Shown here: piece by piece, positions 57,356 to 64,000 of the stretch | Layout of the letters: each line of letters begins with the position of its first letter | Position numbering within the stretch: the stretch's first letter is position 1 | Source: Planococcus citreus | GTDB taxonomy: Bacteria > Bacillota > Bacilli > Bacillales_A > Planococcaceae | Direction of reading: 5' to 3' | Assembly (NCBI RefSeq): GCF_003664125.1 | Contig: NZ_RCCP01000001.1 | Location: 124,001-188,000, forward strand | Length of the DNA: 64,000 bases | The notes under the pieces: generated by a model | The model's input: only the letters and a program-made list of their open reading frames with translations | Told to the model about the DNA's origin: nothing | Database searches by the model: none | Position numbers and translations under genes: made by a program

Positions 57356-57417
57356 TGTTCGTATTATTGTTTCACGAATTTGATCCTCGCTATCCTATCA
57401 TTCCCCTGAAATGGGCA

Positions 57418-57446
57418 TGAAAAAACACGCAAAATTAAATTTTGCG
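57418..57446 (-). terminator. Terminator at the end of cinA
   Basis: CGCAAAAT and ATTTTGCG pair around a 3-base loop that includes the cinA stop codon; TGTTTTTTC follows on the minus strand. It sits upstream of the recA promoter. Confidence 0.7.
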
Positions 57447-58688
57447 CGCGTCTTCATCTGCCAGTGTCCGTATCAAGTAATACAATGCCAGTTTCACCGC
57501 TCGTAAGCGATTCGTGTTTCTCAAGCCAGATAGTTCGAGCCGGTAAGTATGGGTACCTTGATCGCTATCGATGCCAATCCAAACCGTCCCGGCCGGCTCT
57601 TCTCCGTGAGCATCAGGACCAGCTGCGCCGGTGAGGCTCACTGCGATGTCAGTGCCGAATTTCTCCCGGGCAGCCTTTGCCATTATGGCTGCCGCTTCTT
57701 CGCTGACAACAGAGTGCTTTTCGAAAAACTCAGGCGCTATGCCGAGCTGCTGAACTTTCATTTGCTTATTATAGGCTACGACGCCCCCATTCAATACAGC
57801 ACTCGCCCCTGTAACGGATGCGAGTTCTGACTGGAACAATCCTGCCGTCAGGCTTTCTGCTGCCGAAATGGTTTTGCCTTGCTGCTTCAACAGGTCGATT
57901 GCTTTCGAAGCGAGCGAATCGTCATCATAGCCATATAAGTATTGGCCGACGCGCTCCAAGATTTCTTCTTTTGCACCGTCGATCAATTTCCATGCCTCAT
58001 CCGTGGTGTCCGTTTTTGCCGTGATGCGCAGCGTGACTTCGCCGGCGGATGCCAGCGGTGCAATCGTCGGGTTGGTCTGTTTGTCCAAGATATCCTGCAG
58101 GCGATCTTCGATTTCCGCTTCCCCGATGCCGTAAAACCGCAAGACATGCGATAGGATGATATTTTCTTCATTTAGCATCCGCACCAATTTCGGTTTTGCC
58201 TCGAATTGGAACATCGGCTCTAATTCATGCGGCGGGCCTGGCAACAACATATACATATGATCGCCGTTTTGATACATCATTCCCGGCGCCATGCCATTCT
58301 CGTTGACGAGCACTTCGCTGCCCTCAAGGACAAGAGCTTGTTTTTTATTGTTTTCAGTCATCGGCCTCCCTGCCCGTTCGAAAAAGGCAGCGATCGATAC
58401 CATTGCATCATCATCCATTGATAAGGTTGTGCCTAGATGGTTGGCAATGGTCTGTTTGGTCAAATCGTCTTTCGTCGGCCCGAGCCCTCCAGAGAAGATG
58501 ATCAGGTCTGCACGCGATTCCGCGACAGCGATCGTTTCTTTCAAGCGCTCGGGGTTGTCTCCTACTACCGTATGGTAATAGACATTGATCCCGATTTCAG
58601 CGAGATGCCCGGAAATGAAGCGGGCATTCGTATTGGTGATCTGGCCGAGCAGGAGCTCCGAACCAACTGCGATAATTTCAGCGTTCAT
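57435..58688 (-). CDS. cinA: CinA (competence/damage-inducible, NMN deamidase family)
   Basis: 417-residue two-domain protein. N-terminal MoaB/MogA-like (COG1058) domain: EIIAVGSELLLGQITNTNARF and IFSGGLGPTKDDLTKQTIA. C-terminal PncC domain: ISAAESLTAGLFQSELASVTGAS and AVSLTGAAGPDAHGEEPAGTVWIG, associated with nicotinamide mononucleotide deamidation. Lies between pgsA and recA, the usual order. Confidence 0.95.
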   Translation of the reverse strand: MNAEIIAVGSELLLGQITNTNARFISGHLAEIGINVYYHTVVGDNPERLKETIAVAESRADLIIFSGGLGPTKDDLTKQTIANHLGTTLSMDDDAMVSIAAFFERAGRPMTENNKKQALVLEGSEVLVNENGMAPGMMYQNGDHMYMLLPGPPHELEPMFQFEAKPKLVRMLNEENIILSHVLRFYGIGEAEIEDRLQDILDKQTNPTIAPLASAGEVTLRITAKTDTTDEAWKLIDGAKEEILERVGQYLYGYDDDSLASKAIDLLKQQGKTISAAESLTAGLFQSELASVTGASAVLNGGVVAYNKQMKVQQLGIAPEFFEKHSVVSEEAAAIMAKAAREKFGTDIAVSLTGAAGPDAHGEEPAGTVWIGIDSDQGTHTYRLELSGLRNTNRLRAVKLALYYLIRTLADEDARKI

Positions 58689-58712
58689 AGCAACCTTCCT
58701 TTCATGTGGCGC

Positions 58713-59291
58713 TTATTTGGATGTCATAAGCCCTTTGCGGTTGGCATAGAAATAATCCCATCCGGACCATACCGTAAACAGCAAAGCGATATAAAGCATG
58801 ATCTCGCCGAATGGAATGCCGACCAAGGCGAAGAGCATATTGTAAAGCAATAGCGAAATGATCGCGAATAGTTGTGTGACGGTCTTGATTTTGCCCAAGT
58901 TGCCGGCTACCACGACTTCCCCTTCACCGGCTAGCACTAAGCGAAGGCCTGTGACGGCGAATTCGCGGCTGATGATGACGATGACGACCCATGCCGGCGC
59001 GAAGCCAAGTTCGACCAGAATGATCAATGCCGCAGAGACGAGAAGTTTATCGGCAAGGGGATCCAAGAATTTGCCGAAAGTCGTGACTAAATTGTATTTG
59101 CGTGCATAATAGCCATCGACCCAGTCGGTAGCGGACGCGAAAATGAAGATCAATGCACCGATGAAATGCGCAACCGGCAGTGTTGCACCCAGAAGCGTCA
59201 TCTCTCCCCAGCCGAAATCGATAAGCATGAAAGCCATGAAAATCGGGATGAGCAAGATGCGTGAAATGGTAATTTGGTTAGGAATATTCAT
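58713..59291 (-). CDS. pgsA: CDP-diacylglycerol-glycerol-3-phosphate 3-phosphatidyltransferase
   Basis: 192-residue membrane enzyme making phosphatidylglycerol phosphate. The CDP-alcohol phosphotransferase signature is DWVDGYYARKYNLVTTFGKFLDPLADK (D-G-x2-A-R-x8-G-x3-D-x3-D type). Start MNIPNQITISRILLIP is typical. ATG at 59291 follows AAAGGAG. It lies between the RodZ-like gene and cinA. Confidence 0.95.
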   Translation of the reverse strand: MNIPNQITISRILLIPIFMAFMLIDFGWGEMTLLGATLPVAHFIGALIFIFASATDWVDGYYARKYNLVTTFGKFLDPLADKLLVSAALIILVELGFAPAWVVIVIISREFAVTGLRLVLAGEGEVVVAGNLGKIKTVTQLFAIISLLLYNMLFALVGIPFGEIMLYIALLFTVWSGWDYFYANRKGLMTSK

Positions 59292-59340
59292 TTGTTTTTC
59301 TCCTTTCAATCCTTGCAGAAAAATAGCCATCGGGTGATGG

Positions 59341-60207
59341 CTATTCAGCATCATCAAAACGGATGACGATGTTTTGCGGTTTTCGCTCTTGTTCATACGG
59401 CACCGTTTCGCCGTTCAATTCGATTGACAACATCGAGTAATCCCCGACGCGCATAAAGATTTCCGTTTCATCAGACACATCAACGGCTTCCGTTTCTCCT
59501 GCCTCGAAAACGCGGGCGAGGCTCAGTAGTTCCACGCCGCCTTCATTCAAGACGGTCAGCCATGATGCCCCGTCTGCCGTGAATTCAAGCTCCCGGTCAG
59601 CCGGTCCAGAGAACGTATAAGTCGTCGTTTCGCCCGAGACGCTCTCAAGTTCCAATTGGGCTTGTGGCTCTTCAGGTTCCGGTTGTTCTTCCGGTTCATC
59701 AGCGGGAGGTGCTTGTTCCTCGGCCGCTTCCGGCTGTTGTTCAGGTTGTTCAGCCGGTGCCTCGTATTCCACATCGCCCCCGCCTTCTTCTTCCTGTTGG
59801 ACATCGTTCCCCGACGTGCTGAGCAGATAGAAATACCAAATGACCAATAGTATGAATACGATAAATAATGCTACCAACACCTTCGGCATAGATTCTGCGA
59901 CGGGGCCGGAGCTGCGTTTTTTCTTCTCGGGCCTGCGCGTCAAATGCTCTGCAGGAACGGCTTCCGGTGCATCTTCCGGCAATTCGTTTTTGTGCTCCAT
60001 CAACAGCGAATCGCCATCCAAGCCGACCGCTTGCGCGTAGCGCTTGATAAATGCACGCACATAAAAGCCGCCGGGGATGGCCGAATAATCCCCTGTCTCG
60101 ATGCCTTCCAAATGATGCTTTTGGATTTTCGTCCGCTCATTGAGCTGTTCAAGGCTTAAGCCTTGCTCCAGCCTTGCCTGTTTCAGCTTCGTGCCCAATT
60201 GTCCCAT
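59341..60207 (-). CDS. rodZ: RodZ-like helix-turn-helix membrane protein (YmfM)
   Basis: 288 residues. N-terminal HTH_25 domain (GTKLKQARLEQGLSLEQLNERTKIQKHHLEGIETGDYSAIPGGFYVRAFIKRYA), one membrane helix (about residues 108-127), a Glu/Pro/Gln-rich linker (about 135-180) and a C-terminal beta domain (DUF4115-like). RodZ links MreB to the wall machinery. The ATG at 60207 has AGGTG before it. ymfM lies in the same place in B. subtilis. Confidence 0.88.
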   Translation of the reverse strand: MGQLGTKLKQARLEQGLSLEQLNERTKIQKHHLEGIETGDYSAIPGGFYVRAFIKRYAQAVGLDGDSLLMEHKNELPEDAPEAVPAEHLTRRPEKKKRSSGPVAESMPKVLVALFIVFILLVIWYFYLLSTSGNDVQQEEEGGGDVEYEAPAEQPEQQPEAAEEQAPPADEPEEQPEPEEPQAQLELESVSGETTTYTFSGPADRELEFTADGASWLTVLNEGGVELLSLARVFEAGETEAVDVSDETEIFMRVGDYSMLSIELNGETVPYEQERKPQNIVIRFDDAE

Positions 60208-60224
60208 CGTCATCACCTGCCTGG

Positions 60225-61025
60225 TTAAAAATTGAAACCGTCGCCGAACATATCCATCTGGTCTTTATTGTCCATAAACGTGTTTTTCTCCAATACTTCA
60301 TACGTGATCTTTTCTTCCGGATGATGGCGCAATTCGATAATGTAATCGAAATCATCGATGCTGTACTCAGAATGCTCAACGAATTTATCGGGGTGCTCAA
60401 CCACTTTGATGGTCGGCATGCGCATCATCTCCCGCACGAGCTGCAAATGGCGCTCATCGGCTGAACGCCTTGTGACGATGCCGTCCAAGATGAAAATATT
60501 ATTGTCATTGTGTTCATCGCCCATCAATTGGTTGCGGACGGTTTGCTTGATCATCGTGGACGACAGGAATATCCATTTCTTGTTGGCGCTGACGCTTGCG
60601 GCGACAATCGACTCGGTCTTGCCAACACGCGGCATGCCCCGCAGCCCGACCAGTTTATGTCCTTCCTGCTTAAAGATTTCTGCCATGAAATCGACGAGCA
60701 GCCCGAGTTCATCCCGCACGAAACGGAAAGTTTTGCGGTCGTCTGCATCGCGCTGGATATAACGGCCATGGCGCACCGCGAGAATGTCCCGTAATTTCGG
60801 TTCGCGGAATTTCGTCACCGCTATGGTTTCGATTGTTGAGAGGATCTGTTCAAAGCGTTCGATCTGCACGTCATGCTCTGCACGCAGGAGCATGCCGCGG
60901 CGCCCTTGGTCTACGCCGTTGATGGTAACGATATTGACGCGCAGCATGCCGAGAAGCGACGCGATGTCCCCGAGCAGGCCCGGCCGGTTGACTTGGATTT
61001 CATACTCAAAATACCATTCTTTCAT
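60225..61025 (-). CDS. ymfK: DUF3388 protein YmfK
   Basis: 266-residue cytoplasmic protein. The first 70 residues look like an ACT domain (YEIQVNRPGLLGDIASLLGMLRVNIVTINGVDQGRRGMLL). The rest is the DUF3388 region with a P-loop-like block LRGMPRVGKTESIVAASVSANK and FILDGIVTRRSADERHLQ. Function unknown. It follows the ymfI region; ymfJ (DUF3243), present between them in B. subtilis, is absent from the 89-base gap. Confidence 0.85.
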   Translation of the reverse strand: MKEWYFEYEIQVNRPGLLGDIASLLGMLRVNIVTINGVDQGRRGMLLRAEHDVQIERFEQILSTIETIAVTKFREPKLRDILAVRHGRYIQRDADDRKTFRFVRDELGLLVDFMAEIFKQEGHKLVGLRGMPRVGKTESIVAASVSANKKWIFLSSTMIKQTVRNQLMGDEHNDNNIFILDGIVTRRSADERHLQLVREMMRMPTIKVVEHPDKFVEHSEYSIDDFDYIIELRHHPEEKITYEVLEKNTFMDNKDQMDMFGDGFNF

Positions 61026-61114
61026 GCTTCACTCTCCCTCCCATATATGTGTCATCCTATGGTCCATTGCCTTTATGATAGCCTAGATCAACAACGATGA
61101 AAAGCTGGCGTACG

Positions 61115-61834
61115 CTAGATCAGCCAGCCGCCGTTGACACGGATTGTCTGTCCGGTAATATAATCCGCCTTGCCGCTGGTTAAAAACGCAACCGCATGGG
61201 CGATATCTTCTGGTGAACCAGCCCCAAGCGGAATCTCTTCTTCAAGTTCCAGCCAGTCTTCATCTGTCAACCCGTCATTCATTTTCGTGCGGATCAACCC
61301 GGGCGATACGGCATTGACGCGTGTGCCGGACGGCGCCATCTCTTTGGCATAGGCTTTCGTGAATGCGAGTTGTGCGCCTTTTACGGCCGAATAAGCCGTT
61401 TCCATCGAAGCCCCCGTTTCACCCCAAATCGATGCAATGAAAATGACATAGGATTTTTCATGCCTCCTGAAATAAGGCGACAACAGCCGCACCGTCTCAA
61501 TCGGATTTTTTACATGGACGCGCCATAAAGCATCCTGGTCGGCGCTGCTGGTGTCCTGCAATAGGCCTGACAGCGCGTGGCCGCTCGCACAGACAACGCA
61601 CGAGCTGTCGAACACTTGGTTTGCGACTTGCTGGGCGCCGCCGTCTTGTGTGAAATCGCCCTGTACCGGAATAAATTCCTGCTGCGGGTAGCGCACGCTG
61701 AGTTTCTGCGCAAACGCTTCAAGGGCTGTTGAATGGTAATGAAGATAAAGCGACCAGCCTTCCTCCGCCATCTGCTGGGCGATCGCGCCGCCGATGTCTC
61801 CCGATGCCCCGAGAATCAGAGCGAATCGCTTCAC
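61115..61834 (-). CDS. ymfI: SDR family oxidoreductase YmfI
   Basis: 239-residue short-chain dehydrogenase. Cofactor loop ILGASGDIGGAIAQQ, active-site tyrosine and lysine in METAYSAVKGAQLAFTKAYAKE, and NAVSPGLIRTKM. In B. subtilis YmfI helps modify elongation factor P. Start overlaps the ymfH stop by four bases (ATGA). Confidence 0.88.
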   Translation of the reverse strand: MKRFALILGASGDIGGAIAQQMAEEGWSLYLHYHSTALEAFAQKLSVRYPQQEFIPVQGDFTQDGGAQQVANQVFDSSCVVCASGHALSGLLQDTSSADQDALWRVHVKNPIETVRLLSPYFRRHEKSYVIFIASIWGETGASMETAYSAVKGAQLAFTKAYAKEMAPSGTRVNAVSPGLIRTKMNDGLTDEDWLELEEEIPLGAGSPEDIAHAVAFLTSGKADYITGQTIRVNGGWLI

Positions 61835-63132
61835 GCCTGTTCTTTCTCCGGTGATTTGATCGTGAAGACCGATTGCTGGCTTTCTGCACTGACTAAGGCG
61901 AACGCTTCCTGCAAGTCGGCCACTTCAATTTGTTCAAGCACCGGCACGACATCGAAAAGGTTCATCCCGTTGAACGCATATTGTGTAAATTGGTTAGCGA
62001 TGTATTCCGGTGAATTTAGGGCGCGCATGAAAAACCCGATTTTCTTGCGTCGCACGCGATCCAGGTCTTCTTGACCGAACGGCCATTTTTCCACTGCCTG
62101 ATGAATTGCTTTTTTGACTTCTTGCGCAAACTTCTCAGGATGATTCGTGTCCGTACCGATTAGTGCATAACCGAATCCGCTTTCCAACGAATAGTCGAAT
62201 GAATACGATTCATCGATCCAGCCATTTTCGTAAGCTTCATGGTAGAAATTCGAAGTTCTGCCAAACAATAATTCGTAAGCGAGCTGCGCGGACAATTCAT
62301 GCTTGAGCATTTCCGGGCCGTGCAAATCAAGCCGCTCCGGTTTGATTCCGACAAAGACTTTCGGTTTTTGGACCGCCATTTCCAATGTGCGTTCCTTGAC
62401 CGCCGCTTCTTTCGGCTCATCCGGGAAAATGCGCTCAATCGGTGCAGGCGCATCGAATGTTTTCGCCGCCTGGTTGTCTTTGACGAATTGCATCATGCTT
62501 TCAGGCTCAACGTTTCCGACGATGAACAGCGTCATATTCGACGGGTGGTAGAACGTATGGTAGCACGTGTAGAGATGTTCCGCCGTGATGTGCTGAATCG
62601 ACTCAACCGTCCCTGCGATATCGATTTTGACGGGATGGTTCTTGTAAAGATTCTCGATCATGCCAAAATACAGGCGCCAATCGGGCTGGTCGTCATACAT
62701 GGTGATTTCCTGTGCAATGATGCCTTTTTCCTTTTCTACCGTCTGCTCTGTGAAATATGGGCTTTGGACAAAATCCAACAAAGTGGTGACGTTTTCCTGG
62801 ATGCGCCCTGTCGCTGAAAAGAGATACGCCGTCCGTGTGAACGAAGTGAACGCATTAGCGGAAGCCCCGTTTTTGCTGAACTCCTGGAAAATATCGCCTT
62901 CTTCTTTTTCGAACATTTTATGCTCGAGGAAGTGGGCGATGCCATCCGGCACTTGAATCGCTTGCTTTTCACCGAGCGGTACGAAATGGTTGTCAATCGA
63001 GCCGTATTTTGTCGTGAACGTGGCGTAGGTTTTCGAAAAACCGCGTTTTGGCAAGATGTAAACCGTCAAGCCATTTGGCAATTGTTCTTGATAGAGTGTT
63101 TCTTCGAGTTGATTGAATTCCATTTTATTCAT
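61831..63132 (-). CDS. ymfH: M16 family metallopeptidase YmfH
   Basis: 433 residues with the inverted zinc motif HFLEH (residues 67-71) and the distal glutamate in EKEKGIIAQEI, so it looks catalytically complete. GIAHFLEHKMFEKEEGD and the GANAFTSF-like stretch ASANAFTSFTRTAY match the pitrilysin fold. It pairs with the preceding YmfF-like gene, which overlaps it by eight bases; such tandem M16 genes usually form a heterodimer. Several adjacent start codons; ATG at 63132 has GGAGGAAG nine bases upstream. Confidence 0.92.
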   Translation of the reverse strand: MNKMEFNQLEETLYQEQLPNGLTVYILPKRGFSKTYATFTTKYGSIDNHFVPLGEKQAIQVPDGIAHFLEHKMFEKEEGDIFQEFSKNGASANAFTSFTRTAYLFSATGRIQENVTTLLDFVQSPYFTEQTVEKEKGIIAQEITMYDDQPDWRLYFGMIENLYKNHPVKIDIAGTVESIQHITAEHLYTCYHTFYHPSNMTLFIVGNVEPESMMQFVKDNQAAKTFDAPAPIERIFPDEPKEAAVKERTLEMAVQKPKVFVGIKPERLDLHGPEMLKHELSAQLAYELLFGRTSNFYHEAYENGWIDESYSFDYSLESGFGYALIGTDTNHPEKFAQEVKKAIHQAVEKWPFGQEDLDRVRRKKIGFFMRALNSPEYIANQFTQYAFNGMNLFDVVPVLEQIEVADLQEAFALVSAESQQSVFTIKSPEKEQA

Positions 63133-64000
63133 CACTTGCTTCCTCCTTGCCAGACAAGAAATACGTCATTTGCAAACTCATATTGTTTGCGGCCTGCGCA
63201 ATCTGTTCTTTTGTCACGCTTTCCCATCTTTCGATCAAATAGGCAGGTTCAAAGTCTTCCGAAAGTTCCATGTATTGATCGTAAATATCGATTTGGCCTC
63301 TTGCCGAATCGAGCGCTTCTTTTAACTGGTTGGTAAGCAATGCTTTCGTCTGCTCCAACTCGGTATCGGTAATATGCCCTTGTTTGATTTCATCCAATTG
63401 GCCAAGGATCAGCGAAACGGCTTTTTCTTCCAGCTTACGGTCGATCCCGGCAAGGACGAACATCAAGCCGAACTGCGATGCATAGGAACTCGAGACGTAA
63501 TACGCCATGCTTTCCTTCTCACGGATATTCGCGAACAATTTTGAGTGCGCATATCCACCGAAAACGCCGTTCATCAATTGCATGACCGGGAAATCCTCAT
63601 CGCGGAAGGTGACCGGCGTGAAGAACATCATATGCAACTTCCCTTGTTTCATGTCCTCATATTCCAGCACGCGGGACTGTTCAGGCGGCTGCAATTGGCT
63701 TTCTGCTTTTTCAGGAAGTTCTTTGCGGTCGGTAAAATGGAAATAATCGCGGATATGCGAAGAGATCAATTCCGGTGAAACGTCACCCACCACATAAATC
63801 TCCACTTCGTTATTTTCCAACATATGATGATAAGCAGCGACAAGCGATTCATTCGTCACTTGCTTGACTTGATCGATCGAACCGTTCGAAGTGATCGAAG
63901 CTGGATGGCCGGGAAGCCCCAGTTCCATCATGCGCTGCTGGGCGTAACGGGTTTTGTCATCAAATACCGATTCGATCCGCTGCACGATGGATTCCTGTTC
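63125..64000 (-). CDS. ymfF: M16 family peptidase-like protein YmfF (partial)
   Basis: Only the C-terminal part of about 291 codons is in the window; the frame is open to the right edge, so the N-terminus lies beyond it. Visible blocks include AQQRMMELGLPGHPASITSNGSIDQVKQVT and GVFGGYAHSKLFANIREKESMAYYVSSSY, the second-half pitrilysin motif with R and Y contacting substrate. YmfF homologues usually lack the zinc motif; that region is not visible here. It precedes and overlaps ymfH. Confidence 0.9.
   Translation of the reverse strand, partial: EQESIVQRIESVFDDKTRYAQQRMMELGLPGHPASITSNGSIDQVKQVTNESLVAAYHHMLENNEVEIYVVGDVSPELISSHIRDYFHFTDRKELPEKAESQLQPPEQSRVLEYEDMKQGKLHMMFFTPVTFRDEDFPVMQLMNGVFGGYAHSKLFANIREKESMAYYVSSSYASQFGLMFVLAGIDRKLEEKAVSLILGQLDEIKQGHITDTELEQTKALLTNQLKEALDSARGQIDIYDQYMELSEDFEPAYLIERWESVTKEQIAQAANNMSLQMTYFLSGKEEASDE

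Overview
This 64 kb window is ordinary, densely coding chromosome from a low-to-moderate G+C Gram-positive of the order Bacillales. Most genes lie on the minus strand. Gene order matches Bacillus subtilis 168 in blocks (plsC-like/cmk ... ypdA ... ypbE-recQ-ypbB-fer-ribU-rsiX-sigX-resEDCBA-rluB-scpBA-ypuF-ribT-lysA; deoB-xerD-fur-nudF-yqkF; yneF-tkt-ynzC-yneB-yneA-lexA; glnA-glnR-ynbB-hfq-miaA; mutL-mutS-ricA-ymdB-rny-recA-cinA-pgsA-ymfM-ymfK-ymfI-ymfH-ymfF). Every sporulation or germination gene that B. subtilis keeps inside these blocks is absent. This fits a non-spore-forming member of the Planococcaceae such as Planococcus or Planomicrobium; the genus is an inference from gene order and protein style, not from a marker gene.

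Region 1 (1-21.5 kb): phospholipid acyltransferase, CMP kinase, PrsW protease, asparaginase, YpdA flavoprotein, a phosphoesterase, a CBS protein, a LysM protein and a RecQ helicase coupled to a helix-turn-helix partner. Then ferredoxin, the FMN-riboswitch-controlled riboflavin transporter ribU, the ECF pair sigX/rsiX with a recognisable sigma-X promoter, the resABCDE redox/cytochrome c maturation cluster, rluB, and the condensin partners scpA and scpB.

Region 2 (21.4-35 kb): lysA with an overlapping 34-codon microprotein, nucleoside catabolism (pdp, deoB), xerD, fur, nudF and an aldo/keto reductase. Next is an AT-rich gap with possible insertion-sequence debris and an orphan gene, then flotillin floT behind a perfect sigma-W-type promoter, two small membrane proteins, a thiolase, an HMG-CoA lyase and a YqkD-like hydrolase.

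Region 3 (35-48.3 kb): yneF, a PstS-like membrane-anchored binding protein where Bacillus has sirA, tkt, and the SOS unit yneA-yneB-ynzC facing lexA with three LexA boxes. After two unknown genes come glnA/glnR with two GlnR boxes over the promoter, ynbB, a UPF0126 membrane protein, a rhodanese, hfq, miaA and a lysophospholipase-like hydrolase.

Region 4 (48.3-64 kb): mutL, mutS, ricA, ymdB, rny, recA (TTG start, SOS box), cinA, pgsA, the RodZ-like ymfM, ymfK, ymfI and two M16 peptidase-like genes; the last runs off the right edge.

I saw no rRNA, tRNA, CRISPR array, prophage, intact insertion sequence, toxin-antitoxin or defence cassette. The unusual material is the set of clean sporulation-gene deletions, the protein at the sirA position, several microproteins, the orphan gene with an inverted repeat around its promoter, and the ECF sigma wiring.
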